Made by a program: the position numbers and the translations under genes. From the NCBI GenBank assembly GCA_020627785.1, contig JAHDGF010000032.1:1-52561 (forward strand): DNA of 52,561 bases. Reading direction: 5' to 3'. The DNA comes from Saprospiraceae bacterium (GTDB taxonomy: Bacteria; Bacteroidota; Bacteroidia; Chitinophagales; Saprospiraceae). A model generated the notes under the pieces. It was not told where the DNA came from. It worked only from the letters and a program-made list of their open reading frames with translations, and did no database searches. Positions 16,223 through 25,124 of this stretch are shown here, piece after piece (position 1 is the first letter of the stretch; each line of letters starts with the position of its first letter).

Positions 16223-17446
16223 ATGAAATTAACCATGCTTAGAAAAATAAACACAGGTCTGATACTGAGTTTTGCATTGATGCTAACTTTTCAGATTTCT
16301 GCACAACAGCCAGTCTACCAATTGACCTTTGACAACTGTGATGGGATGGATGCCATTGGCAATCTAGACAATGAATTGACGAGTCCAACGGTCGATTGTG
16401 ACTGCGGAGTAAACTTAGATGCTGCTTATTTCAATGAGGATGCTGATTCTATCTTTTTAGATGATGGGGTGAAAGATTTACTGTCTAAAGACTTTACTTT
16501 TTCAATGTATTTCTGGGCAGAGCCAGCCCCTCTATCTTATTCAATATTTAGTGTGCAAAGGTTTTGTGATAAGGATTCCATCTTCAATATAAAGTATCTC
16601 CCAAATGTGGAGGAAGTCAGCGTTGAGGTGGCTCAAAATTTTGGTACTGGAGCTTTTATTTTTGGTGAAATTAATCCAGACAGGTGTTGGCATCACGTAG
16701 TTTTAGTGAGGGAAGGTCGTGACTATTCCTTGACGGTTGATGGTCAGTTTATAGAAACTAGGAGTACACCAATGGATGTAGTCATGGGAGAAAAACATCG
16801 AGTAAGAATTGGCTCAAGTCCTTGTCTTGGGACCTTAGAGACTTTCATGCGAGGGAGAGTTGATCAGGTAAAAATATTTGATCGGCCGTTAACTTTGGAG
16901 GAGATACAGGCCTTAGATGAGCAACCGAATCAAATTCTCTCACAGGATACAACCATCTTTGCCGGTACTAGCTTTCCAATCATGACTGGTCCCATATGCC
17001 CAACTAGCTTCAATTGGGTTCCGACTACTGATTTAAACGATCCTAATTCATTAAATCCAGAAGTGGGTCCTACGGAAACCACTGAATACTTTCTGAACTT
17101 AGATTTCGGGACCTGCCGTGCGCAGGATAGCATTACCGTTTCTGTTATTGATGAAAACAACATTGATTGTTCGAATTTATTGTTGCCAAATATCTTCACC
17201 CCAAATAATGACAAAGTGAACGATGAATTGATGATTAGCAATGACTTTATCATTGAAAATCTCAATTATTTTGAAATCTATGATCGATGGGGAGCAAAGG
17301 TCTTTGAAACTACCATAAAGCAAGAAGGATGGGATGGTAGCCTTAATGGTGTGACCCAACCGCCGGCTATGTACGTCTATAAGATAGAGTATACCTGCCA
17401 AAACGATACGTACAAAAAGGTAGGAAACTTCAGTCTACTCAAGTAA
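16223..17446 (+). CDS. LamG-like secreted protein with T9SS type B (CHU_C) sorting domain
   Basis: The start is set at ATG 16223, or 16235, because upstream codons lie inside the exchanger gene and only this start gives a signal peptide (ending ISAQ). The 407-residue protein has a concanavalin/LamG-like domain at about 25-215 (DAAYFNEDADSIFLDDG, WHHVVLVREG, VDQVKIFDRPLTLEEI). A short linker with SFNWVPTTDLND follows, and then a type B sorting domain from about 320 (NIFTPNNDKVNDELMI, IYDRWGAKVFET, GWDGSLNG, MYVYKIEY). Type B domains send proteins through T9SS to the surface and are common in gliding Bacteroidota. The LamG fold suggests glycan binding, which is inference. Confidence 0.9.
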   Translation: MKLTMLRKINTGLILSFALMLTFQISAQQPVYQLTFDNCDGMDAIGNLDNELTSPTVDCDCGVNLDAAYFNEDADSIFLDDGVKDLLSKDFTFSMYFWAEPAPLSYSIFSVQRFCDKDSIFNIKYLPNVEEVSVEVAQNFGTGAFIFGEINPDRCWHHVVLVREGRDYSLTVDGQFIETRSTPMDVVMGEKHRVRIGSSPCLGTLETFMRGRVDQVKIFDRPLTLEEIQALDEQPNQILSQDTTIFAGTSFPIMTGPICPTSFNWVPTTDLNDPNSLNPEVGPTETTEYFLNLDFGTCRAQDSITVSVIDENNIDCSNLLLPNIFTPNNDKVNDELMISNDFIIENLNYFEIYDRWGAKVFETTIKQEGWDGSLNGVTQPPAMYVYKIEYTCQNDTYKKVGNFSLLK

Positions 17447-17519
17447 GTAGTCAACAAACATCGTGTGCTTAACCACTTTCGCCATGATTATATGGGCAGA
17501 AAGGAATATATTTACAATC

Positions 17520-18344
17520 ATGAAGTCATTTTCACTGCTTTCTATTTGTTTCTTAATTTGCCTAACTTCCTGTAAGTCAGATAAAACCGTAGAGTCGGTG
17601 GCTGAATTAATGGAGACGGCTGAAGAAACAGTGATTGAGACTGTAGATACATTAAGTATCTTAGAAACAAGATCATTGTCTGAAGAACCGGAAGAAAATG
17701 AAATAGAGGAGCCTGTAAATGAGGAGGTTAATGCGACTGATTTAACTAGTTCCGAGGAAAACAAAGCACAAAACGGAGCCGCCAAAAAATCCACCATTGC
17801 TATGCAGCAGGAGGCCGCTCGAAAGATTATTGAGCAAGAAAACAGAAAAAAGGCTGCTAAAGCTTCTGGAGAAGAAAAGGCGACCTTCAAAAAAGTAATC
17901 AGTAAGCAATCAGATATTGAGGCCAAGCCAAACGCTCAAGAAAAGCCAACGACAAAAAAAGCTAAACCACAGCTACCAAAGGTCAAAAAATCCAAGAGCG
18001 GAGCCAAAATTGAGTTTGATGAGATGACGATGAGCTTTGATACCATTCAAGCGGGGGACATTGTCAACCATAGTTTTTACTTTACCAATACTGGAAGTGG
18101 ACCACTGGTTATAAATCAAGCGACTGCCACATGCGGGTGTACGCAACCAAGTTATCCTTTCGTACCCATTGAGCCGAATGAAAAAGGTCACATCTCTGTC
18201 CGATACAACAGTGTCAATAAAGCAGGGGTACAAAAACCAACCATTACTGTATTCTCCAATGCAGGCAAGGAAATTCAATTAACCATGGAAGGTTATGTTG
18301 TCGAAAAAGAGACGGAAGAAAAAGATGCCAAAGAAGGCAACTAA
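17520..18344 (+). CDS. DUF1573 lipoprotein
   Basis: The ATG at 17520 gives a lipoprotein signal with lipobox LTSC (Cys about residue 17); longer frames upstream lack one. The 274-residue product has a long low-complexity linker rich in Glu, Lys and Ala (about 20-165) and a C-terminal DUF1573 Ig-like domain (IEFDEMTMSFDTIQAGD, FTNTGSGPLVI, ATCGCTQPSYP, VRYNSV). DUF1573 is very common in Bacteroidota envelope proteins, but its role is not established. The linker would let the domain reach away from the membrane. The stop codon abuts the stop of parC on the other strand with no base between, so no terminator fits there. Confidence 0.88.
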   Translation: MKSFSLLSICFLICLTSCKSDKTVESVAELMETAEETVIETVDTLSILETRSLSEEPEENEIEEPVNEEVNATDLTSSEENKAQNGAAKKSTIAMQQEAARKIIEQENRKKAAKASGEEKATFKKVISKQSDIEAKPNAQEKPTTKKAKPQLPKVKKSKSGAKIEFDEMTMSFDTIQAGDIVNHSFYFTNTGSGPLVINQATATCGCTQPSYPFVPIEPNEKGHISVRYNSVNKAGVQKPTITVFSNAGKEIQLTMEGYVVEKETEEKDAKEGN

Positions 18345-20999
18345 TTAAAAGTCGAATTCTATCGTATCTCCTGGTTCAAATCCATTCTTAGACTTCTTTC
18401 CCTTTTTAGTGGTTGACTTCTTTTTACTTGCAGGTTGAGTATCTCCATCATCATCAGATCCTTCTGAATCGATTGACTCAGCTTCCTCCAAACTTACGGC
18501 CTTCAAAATTTTATATTCTCCAAGTTTATTACCCACTGATTTCCAGCCTTTCACATCAATAAATTCGTGAAGATCCAACTCGTATTCTTCTTTCTTTTTA
18601 TTCTTCATTATCGAGAAGACAATAGGTGCTTCATCCCCAACGATTACATAATTTAATTTGGATTGTGGATGATCTGTAATGAATTTATAGTTCTGATCTT
18701 TGGTATTTGTTTCTACTAAAAAACGCTTGACCATGGTCCACTTTTTAGCTCCATCGAAGTACACAGAATTAATCGGTACGTCTGGGTCAAATTTACAGAT
18801 TTGCGCCAGTTTAGAAACGTCAATTTTTTTATCCTCTTTAGCCTCGGTCACCATATATGAACCGTCCTTATAAACAACTAATAGTAGGTCTCCGGTATCG
18901 AATTTACCTAGTGACTGCCCTCTTTGTTGTTTGTTTAAACGTCCGCTCGTTTCATCCATCCAGAACTTCACTGCACCGAGAGATGACTTTCCTTTTTCAA
19001 GTAGATCGACCTTTCTAATTGGGTATTTGGTAACGATATTTCCGCCGGCTCCCCTACCCTTGATTTCAAGATCATCGAAGTTGAATTCGAAGATTTTTTT
19101 CTTGGCTCGACAGCCTTGTGATAATTGTACATTCACTAGTTCCGATTCTCCATTCGGGTTATAGCTAAAGTAGACCACCTTAGAATCATTTCCTTTGGTG
19201 AGATCATATTCTTTAGCTCTGGTAATAGAGGTTACATTAAATCTTTTAGCTCTAGAAACGCCCGTTTTTTTATCTAGATAAATCATGTTATAGGTCGTGC
19301 GCTCATCTCCTTTTTTCCAGACACTTGCGTGCAAAATTCCCTTCCCTACAAATACCTTATCCCCCATCCTAACAACTTTGAATTTACCATCTTTGGTAAA
19401 GGCAATGATGTCATCGATGTCACTACAATCTGAGATAAACTCTTCTTTTTTCAATCCAGAACCAACGAATCCTTCCTTGCGATCAACGTATAGTTTGGAA
19501 TTCTTAGCCACCACTATTTTAGCCTTAATGGAATCGAATTCAGCAATCTTTGTTCGTCTTTCTCTCCCCTTTCCATACTTCTCTAATAATCTTTCGAAGA
19601 AGGCGATGGTGAAGTCTGTTAAATGCTTCAAGTCATGGGCAACTTGCTTCAAATCTGCTTCAATGCCTTCGATTAATTCAATGGCCTTGAACTTGTTGTA
19701 TTTAGAAATTCTCTTTATTCTAATTTCTGTCAAACGGATGATGTCTTCTTCCGTAATTTCTCTTTTTAGTTTGATGCGTTTATCCGTTTTCTTCGCTTTA
19801 TCTTTTGGCGTGGCTACATATTTACGTAAGCCTTTATCAATGATCTTAATGACTTCTTCAAAAGATTCCGCTTCTTCAATGTCCCGGTAAATTCTTTCCT
19901 CAATAAAGATCTTTTCAAGCGAGGCCATGTGCCATTTCTGCTCTAGCTCTCCTCTTTTAATTTCCAGCTCTTGTTTGAGCAGATCCTTGGTATTAGCTGT
20001 TGAAATTTTGAGGATGTCTTCTACTTTTAGGAAGACTGGTTTGTTGTCTTGAATGACGCAGGCATTTGGTGAAGCAGATACCTCACAGTGGGTAAAAGCA
20101 TATAATGCATCGATCATAATATCTGGAGAAACTCCTGGTGCTAACTCCAAGAGAATTTCTACATCCTTGGCCGTGTTATCAACGACCTTTTTAATTTTAA
20201 TTTTCCCTTTTTCATTGGCTTTTAGAATGGAGTCGATGAGGGATGTTGTGGTGACACCATAAGGAAGCTCTACGATCTTTAAGGTCTTCTTATCTACCTG
20301 TTCGATGGTTGCCCGAATCTTTACTTTCCCTCCTCTTTTACCTCCTTGATAGTCGCTGACATCTATCTGCCCTCCAGATTGAAAGTCAGGATATATTTTG
20401 ACGCTTTGCCCCTTCAAAATTTTGATGGAGGCTTTGATTAACTCGATAAAGTTGTGGGGTAAAATTTTGGTGGACAGTCCAACGGCAATCCCTTCCACGC
20501 CTTGGGCTAATACTAATGGAAATTTCGCAGGAAGTGTGATGGGTTCTTTTCTCCGGCCATCGTAAGACATCTGCCAATCGGTGGTCTGTGGATTAAAGAG
20601 CACATCAAGTGCAAATTTGGTTAATCTAGCTTCTATGTATCTAGGTGCGGCGGCTGAATCACCCGTCCGTACATCTCCCCAGTTTCCTTGTGGATCTATG
20701 AGCAGGTCTTTTTGACCTAGTTTGACCAGGGCTGCACCGATGGCAGCATCACCATGCGGGTGATATTGCATGGTATGTCCGATGATATTGGCCACCTTGT
20801 GGTACCGACCATCATCTTTATCTTTTAAGCTATGTAGAATCCTTCTTTGAACTGGTTTTAGGCCGTCATTTACCGCTGGTACGGCTCTTTCAAGGATTAC
20901 ATATGAAGCATAATCCAAAAAATATTCCTTGTACATGCTCTCCAAGGTCGGTGAACCTGAAGCTCCTTTCACTGCTGCTTTTGAGTTTTTTTTGCTCAT
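18345..20999 (-). CDS. parC: DNA topoisomerase IV subunit A (ParC)
   Basis: This 884-residue protein has the GyrA/ParC breakage-reunion domain: YASYVILERAVPAVNDGLKPVQRR, HPHGD at 80-84, and catalytic tyrosine Y121 in AAPRYIEARLT. It is followed by the coiled-coil region and a six-bladed beta-pinwheel. There is no GyrA-box, which favours ParC over GyrA. The C-terminus has an acidic/Ser stretch and a Lys/Ser-rich segment before a GDTIEFDF end. Positions equivalent to E. coli GyrA Ser83 and Asp87 are Ala85 and Ala89. ParC with ParE decatenates chromosomes; no parE lies next to it here. A full -7 promoter match lies 40 bp upstream of the start. Confidence 0.92.
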   Translation of the reverse strand: MSKKNSKAAVKGASGSPTLESMYKEYFLDYASYVILERAVPAVNDGLKPVQRRILHSLKDKDDGRYHKVANIIGHTMQYHPHGDAAIGAALVKLGQKDLLIDPQGNWGDVRTGDSAAAPRYIEARLTKFALDVLFNPQTTDWQMSYDGRRKEPITLPAKFPLVLAQGVEGIAVGLSTKILPHNFIELIKASIKILKGQSVKIYPDFQSGGQIDVSDYQGGKRGGKVKIRATIEQVDKKTLKIVELPYGVTTTSLIDSILKANEKGKIKIKKVVDNTAKDVEILLELAPGVSPDIMIDALYAFTHCEVSASPNACVIQDNKPVFLKVEDILKISTANTKDLLKQELEIKRGELEQKWHMASLEKIFIEERIYRDIEEAESFEEVIKIIDKGLRKYVATPKDKAKKTDKRIKLKREITEEDIIRLTEIRIKRISKYNKFKAIELIEGIEADLKQVAHDLKHLTDFTIAFFERLLEKYGKGRERRTKIAEFDSIKAKIVVAKNSKLYVDRKEGFVGSGLKKEEFISDCSDIDDIIAFTKDGKFKVVRMGDKVFVGKGILHASVWKKGDERTTYNMIYLDKKTGVSRAKRFNVTSITRAKEYDLTKGNDSKVVYFSYNPNGESELVNVQLSQGCRAKKKIFEFNFDDLEIKGRGAGGNIVTKYPIRKVDLLEKGKSSLGAVKFWMDETSGRLNKQQRGQSLGKFDTGDLLLVVYKDGSYMVTEAKEDKKIDVSKLAQICKFDPDVPINSVYFDGAKKWTMVKRFLVETNTKDQNYKFITDHPQSKLNYVIVGDEAPIVFSIMKNKKKEEYELDLHEFIDVKGWKSVGNKLGEYKILKAVSLEEAESIDSEGSDDDGDTQPASKKKSTTKKGKKSKNGFEPGDTIEFDF

Positions 21000-21039
21000 A
21001 TTTTAAAAAGACCTAATGTATTTACTGTTGATTATGACG

Positions 21040-21047
21040 CAAATATA
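21040..21047 (-). promoter_or_regulatory. Candidate -7 promoter element of parC
   Basis: The minus strand reads TATATTTG followed by C, a full match to TAnnTTTG(Y), 40 bp before the parC ATG. Confidence 0.45.
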
Positions 21048-21205
21048 TATGTAAAACCTTAAAAAGTAGGCTTATAAATGGTGGAAGTAATAAACATTTG
21101 CCTTGAGCGATATGAAGGAAATAATAATGCTTAACTTTATTTTAAGGCAGCAATTCCTATGTAGTCGACGTTTAAGAAGCAAATGACCCAAAGTGGTTGT
21201 TTAAA

Positions 21206-21784
21206 ATGAATAATACTATGGATTTATCGATTTCACTAGACACCAATGAGGCAGATTTAATTGCAGCATGTGTACGGAATGAGGAATGGGCGCAAAAAGC
21301 ACTTTATGAGTCGTTTTACCCTGTTTTATACCCTATCTGTATACGTTATGCCATTGACAAGGAGCAAGCCTTAGACATTCTTCATGAAGGCTATATTAAG
21401 GTTTTTCGCTACATCGGAAGATATCAAAGCGGGACAAACTTAAAAGCTTGGATAAAGAGAATCATCGTGAATACGGCGATTGATCATTATCGGAAGAATA
21501 GCAAAATGAGGACTAGTGATATTGAGCAAGCTTATCATGTTTCCAGTTTGGATGCTGACGCCATCAGTCAGATCAACGCTGAAGACATTATGAGCGCCAT
21601 TCAGGAGCTTCCTGATCAATACCGCACCATCTTTAATTTATTTATTATCGATGGATATTCGCACCAAGAAATCGGAGAAAAACTCAACATTAATGAGAGT
21701 ACTTCGAGGTCAAATTTGGCGAAAGCGAGAAAAAAATTAAAATCCATAATCGTCCGTAAAGGAATAGTTGACCATGTTAGATAA
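21206..21784 (+). CDS. ECF-type RNA polymerase sigma factor
   Basis: The ATG at 21206 is preferred over the TTG at 21197. This 192-residue protein has region 2 (AQKALYESFYPVLYPIC, ALDILHEGYIKVFRYIGRYQ, NLKAWIKRIIVNTAIDHYRK) and region 4 (IQELPDQYRTIFNLFIIDGY, HQEIGEKLNINESTSRSNLA). Region 3 is absent, as in ECF factors. It directs RNA polymerase to a specific regulon, probably in response to an envelope signal. Its 3' end overlaps the next gene, which encodes the likely membrane anti-sigma partner. The 206-bp region shared with divergent parC may hold its promoter, but no clear ECF motif was seen. Confidence 0.92.
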   Translation: MNNTMDLSISLDTNEADLIAACVRNEEWAQKALYESFYPVLYPICIRYAIDKEQALDILHEGYIKVFRYIGRYQSGTNLKAWIKRIIVNTAIDHYRKNSKMRTSDIEQAYHVSSLDADAISQINAEDIMSAIQELPDQYRTIFNLFIIDGYSHQEIGEKLNINESTSRSNLAKARKKLKSIIVRKGIVDHVR

Positions 21785-23531
21785 ACAGTTTGATAAAATA
21801 ATAAAACAGAAACTGGACGACCTTCAGATGAAGGTCCCGGGATCAGACTGGAATACGTTTTCCCAAAAACTAAAAGATTCCAATCAACAAATGCTGGATG
21901 ATGCAGCGTTTGACAAGGCGATCCTGGATAAGGTGAGCGAGCCGAATATTACCCTACCTCCTGCAGACTGGACAGGCTTTCAAGCAAAGCTTCAAGGTGC
22001 TAAAGGCAATGAATTGACAGACAGTGAATTTGACAGTTTTATTCAAGATCGCCTTGAATTGGAAACTACGGCTGTTCCACAAGCAGACTGGGCTGCCTTC
22101 TCTCAAAAAATGAAATCTTCTAATCTTTCAGATTCAAAAATGGATCAAGAGATTAAAAGTAGACTCGGTAACTATGCGACCAATTATAATGAATCACATT
22201 GGCAATTGCTTAGAAGCAAATTAGTTGATCTGAAGCAACTAAGAAAAAACATATTATCCTTAAAATGGTATGAAGGATTAATCGCTATTCTTCTCTTTAT
22301 TACTTATGCTAATTTTATTGCGGAATCAATTCACCCAGAGACTAACAAGAACATACATATTGCTCAGGTTGAAGAAATATCAAGTGCTGCTGAGGTAATC
22401 GCGGCTAATGACAATGCCAGAAGAATTCCTAAAGAAATAGGAATCATGAGTACGCCGTCTGTTTCAACAATCAAGAAAAATACAAGTGGTTCATCTCAGG
22501 CAAGATTGATTGAAAACAAAAATGCTCAACAAAAACAGAAAACAAGTACGCCAGTTTCTGCAACTGATGCATATGATGGAAATATAGTTGCAGGATCAGA
22601 TATTACTTCCATTATTCCACCAAGTACTACGACTACTGAATCAATCAGTCCTAGAAACTATGAAAACAATGGGTCAGCGGTGGTTGAAAGATCTGAGGAA
22701 GATGTGATTACTTTAGCTTCATTAAATTCATTGGCAAACATCTCTGCTTTAAGCTGGGATGAAAGAGTAAATCCACTAGTTGGAAATGACTTAAATTTTG
22801 CTGAAATAGTGGTAGAAGAGGAAGCTGAAAATTTAAGTAATTTAAACCTGCACATTTACAGCGGAACGAATTACCAATCAGTTACAGGACCTAGAGATAC
22901 TTTATTTGGAAAAGGTCTTGCAGAAAATACGAGTAACACAGTAATTGGGTTTGGGTTATCGAAGAGTTTTAATGCCATAGAATTTATGGCAGGTTTAAAA
23001 TACCAAACACTGTCATACAACCCGAAGGATTTGCATGAAGTACTTCCTGGACCTAATGGTGAGCCAATGGACTATTACTTAAATCAAATAGACTATAAAC
23101 AATTAAGTATTCCTGTAGGTCTTAGATGGCACCAACCATTGGCTAATAAACTTGATTTAGTTGCTGAGCTTGGGCTTAATGTTAATTTAATCATGGCCTC
23201 TAGTTATGAGATTCTACAAGAAGAAATAGTGAGTGGAACAACTGCTCCACAGCCAATTTCCCAAGAGGAGGAAGATCTACCAGAATTTGCAAAACTAAAT
23301 AGAAAGGATTTATTCAATGGGTTGGCTCAAGGTGGAAGTTTAAAACAAACATTATACACAAGCTTTAATTCAGGCATAGGTCTTGAGTATTCATTGACTG
23401 ATCAAATTGCTCTATACGGTACTGCTAATTTAGATCAGATGATTGGCAACTTCACTTTCGCAACAAACTCAGAAAAAATTAATAGCGTTGGACTGAAAGT
23501 TGGAATGAAATATAATTTCTTGAAGAAGTAG
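21774..23531 (+). CDS. Probable anti-sigma protein: four N-terminal repeats, one membrane helix, beta-barrel-like C-terminus
   Basis: The ATG at 21774 lies inside the 3' end of the sigma gene (11-bp overlap), so translation is coupled. The 585-residue product begins with four units of about 40 residues of pattern FDxxIxxKLxxxxxxxPxxDWxxFxxKL (about 4-155); the fourth is degenerate. One membrane helix follows (about 168-188, GLIAILLFITYANFIA), then a low-complexity Ser/Thr/Asn linker. The C-terminus (about 360-585) reads like an outer-membrane beta-barrel (LNLHIYSGTNYQSV, IEFMAGLKYQTLSYN, LDLVAELGLNVNLIMASSYE, GLKVGMKYNFLKK). Coupling to the sigma factor and the cytoplasmic position of the repeats suggest they sequester it. 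I do not know a named family with this layout. Confidence 0.75.
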   Translation: MLDKQFDKIIKQKLDDLQMKVPGSDWNTFSQKLKDSNQQMLDDAAFDKAILDKVSEPNITLPPADWTGFQAKLQGAKGNELTDSEFDSFIQDRLELETTAVPQADWAAFSQKMKSSNLSDSKMDQEIKSRLGNYATNYNESHWQLLRSKLVDLKQLRKNILSLKWYEGLIAILLFITYANFIAESIHPETNKNIHIAQVEEISSAAEVIAANDNARRIPKEIGIMSTPSVSTIKKNTSGSSQARLIENKNAQQKQKTSTPVSATDAYDGNIVAGSDITSIIPPSTTTTESISPRNYENNGSAVVERSEEDVITLASLNSLANISALSWDERVNPLVGNDLNFAEIVVEEEAENLSNLNLHIYSGTNYQSVTGPRDTLFGKGLAENTSNTVIGFGLSKSFNAIEFMAGLKYQTLSYNPKDLHEVLPGPNGEPMDYYLNQIDYKQLSIPVGLRWHQPLANKLDLVAELGLNVNLIMASSYEILQEEIVSGTTAPQPISQEEEDLPEFAKLNRKDLFNGLAQGGSLKQTLYTSFNSGIGLEYSLTDQIALYGTANLDQMIGNFTFATNSEKINSVGLKVGMKYNFLKK

Positions 23532-23557
23532 GAATACTTAAATAGAATTAGAGAGAT

Positions 23558-23596
23558 AAAAAAAGAGTGAACTCTGTGGAGTTCACTCTTTTTTTT
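23558..23596. terminator. Bidirectional rho-independent terminator
   Basis: A 17-bp perfect stem (A-run plus GAGTGAACTC) with loop TGTG is flanked by A and T runs, so it can act in both directions. It separates the sigma/anti-sigma unit from the convergent gene ending at 23600. Confidence 0.93.
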
Positions 23597-23599
23597 ATC

Positions 23600-23974
23600 T
23601 CATGAATTTATCCATTCCTTCCAAGGAATTATGAATGGTAGAATTACGACCCATGCTATAAAAAACATGGACATGACCCTAGGGAAAGGAATCCCATTTC
23701 GAAAAGCAGGGAGGGCAACAACAAGCAACCAAGTTCCTTTATAAATTAGTTGGATTAATAAAACTGGTGAGAATGTAATTGGTTTCCAAAGTCCCAATAC
23801 GGATAGAATGGCAATTGACAACCACAAGCATCCAACGAGTCGGATAACTTCAGTCGACTCATAGGCATTTCCAAAGGTGGTTAAAGCAGAATTCTTAGGA
23901 TTAACAAGTGCTGTAAATGCAATTTGCCCAGATACAAATATGTTTAACAAGTAAATAATTCTTAGTCCAATCAT
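23600..23974 (-). CDS. Four-helix membrane protein of unknown function
   Basis: The ATG at 23974 follows the stop of the SRPBCC gene by 10 bp; a TTG at 24001 would overlap that gene. The 124-residue product is almost wholly hydrophobic, with about four helices: IIYLLNIFVSGQIAFTAL, VIRLVGCLWLSIAILSVLGL, VLLIQLIYKGTWLLVVALP and MFFIAWVVILPFIIPW. It resembles small DoxX-like membrane proteins in size and layout, but I cannot assign a family. The tight spacing suggests it works with the SRPBCC protein and the Crp-type regulator upstream. Confidence 0.78.
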   Translation of the reverse strand: MIGLRIIYLLNIFVSGQIAFTALVNPKNSALTTFGNAYESTEVIRLVGCLWLSIAILSVLGLWKPITFSPVLLIQLIYKGTWLLVVALPAFRNGIPFPRVMSMFFIAWVVILPFIIPWKEWINS

Positions 23975-23984
23975 TTTAAATCGT

Positions 23985-24428
23985 TTATTCTTTTTCAACA
24001 AGCTCTTTGAATCTTTGCATTACCTCTGGCAATACTGATTTAAAACCTGATCCTAGCATAAATCCAAAAAATCGTTTTAAAACACCCGTGAATTTAATCT
24101 CATCCGTAAACTTAATATGATTTCCTCCTTCTTCAATTGATCTTTTTATTTCCAATGTACCTACCGGCATTCTTGTAACAAAAGTATAAGAAACATAGGG
24201 CACACATTTACTGATGTGAAATTTTAATTTCGGTCCTTTTTTAGGGATCAACATTCCCTTTGCACCGACGCTTAAATTCCCTGAAAGTTTTGAATCTAGA
24301 AGTTCAGTATCCCATTCATTCCACCGACTGACATCCGTTAAATAATCCCATACCTTTTCCTTAGAATTGTCCACATAAATTGAATACTGAAAATGATAAT
24401 TGCTTTGATTTAATTCTGAATTTGTCAT
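23985..24428 (-). CDS. SRPBCC-family (START-like) protein
   Basis: This 147-residue cytosolic protein has the opening strand YSIYVDNSKEKVWDYLTDVSRWNEWD, the signature of the polyketide cyclase/SRPBCC fold. GNLSVGAKGMLIPKKGPKLKF and a C-terminal helix (SVLPEVMQRFKELVE) that closes the ligand cavity follow. Such proteins bind small hydrophobic molecules; the ligand is unknown. It lies 52 bp downstream of the Crp-type regulator and 10 bp before the membrane protein. Confidence 0.85.
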   Translation of the reverse strand: MTNSELNQSNYHFQYSIYVDNSKEKVWDYLTDVSRWNEWDTELLDSKLSGNLSVGAKGMLIPKKGPKLKFHISKCVPYVSYTFVTRMPVGTLEIKRSIEEGGNHIKFTDEIKFTGVLKRFFGFMLGSGFKSVLPEVMQRFKELVEKE

Positions 24429-24479
24429 AATAAAAATTTGAAAACAAAATTCCTATTTGTCTATGACAATCCACTTCAC

Positions 24480-25043
24480 CTATGTTAACTTCTTACGAAT
24501 TCTACTTAATGATTGCGGTGCTACGCCATAAAATGAGGCTAAATATTTCAATGGGATTCTTTGTAGCAATTCAGGTTGAGTGTTTAACAATTTTCGGTAG
24601 CGATGTTCTGCTGTTTCAGACTGTAGATCCTCCAATATTTCCTCCGTAAAAAATTGCACTTCTTGGGTTATTTTTCGAGCAAAACTATTCCAAGAATCGA
24701 GCTTCAAAAGTTCTTCATTTTGGGTGTAAGATGTTTCCCAAATAACTGACTTCTCTATGGTTTGTATCGTCTCCTTTGAGGGTTTTCCTGAGTTAAAGCT
24801 TGCCTGCGAAGTAAAGCAGTATGGAGCTATTGTGAAAAATTTGGTGACTTCATTTCCATCTTTAAAAATGAAATACCTCAACAATCCACTTTCGAGAAAA
24901 TAAAGACTTTTACAAATTTTCCCCTCCTCTAAAATGTTGTAACTCTTAGGCAGTTCTCTTTTCTTAAATTGGGATGCTATTATACCCCAATCTTCATTCG
25001 GAATTCTAACATATTGTTCAACAAAGTTTCTTATTGCTTTCAA
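24480..25043 (-). CDS. Crp/Fnr-family transcriptional regulator
   Basis: The frame opens at TTG 25082, but the family start (about 12 residues before the first conserved helix) fits the TTG at 25043; no ATG is available at either place. The 187-residue product has a cyclic nucleotide-binding beta-roll (KSYNILEEGKICKSLYFLESGLLRYFI) and a short C-terminal helix-turn-helix (IPLKYLASFYGVAPQSLSRIRKKL). This is the typical Bacteroidota Crp-like form. The effector is unknown. It probably controls the two genes after it. Confidence 0.85.
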   Translation of the reverse strand: MKAIRNFVEQYVRIPNEDWGIIASQFKKRELPKSYNILEEGKICKSLYFLESGLLRYFIFKDGNEVTKFFTIAPYCFTSQASFNSGKPSKETIQTIEKSVIWETSYTQNEELLKLDSWNSFARKITQEVQFFTEEILEDLQSETAEHRYRKLLNTQPELLQRIPLKYLASFYGVAPQSLSRIRKKLT

Positions 25044-25124
25044 ATGAATTTGGTTTGGTTTGAAGCAAATTATAAAATCCAATGGCTAATTATAACTATT
25101 CATTTGAAGCATATTCTTTGAATT

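Noticed and set aside
17435..17926. Minus-strand frame of 163 codons with Ser/Phe-rich hydrophobic translation
   Set aside because: It is antisense to the DUF1573 lipoprotein gene, whose lipobox and domain make it the real gene.
19297..19890. Plus-strand frame of 197 codons
   Set aside because: It is antisense to the conserved central part of parC and has no recognisable domain.
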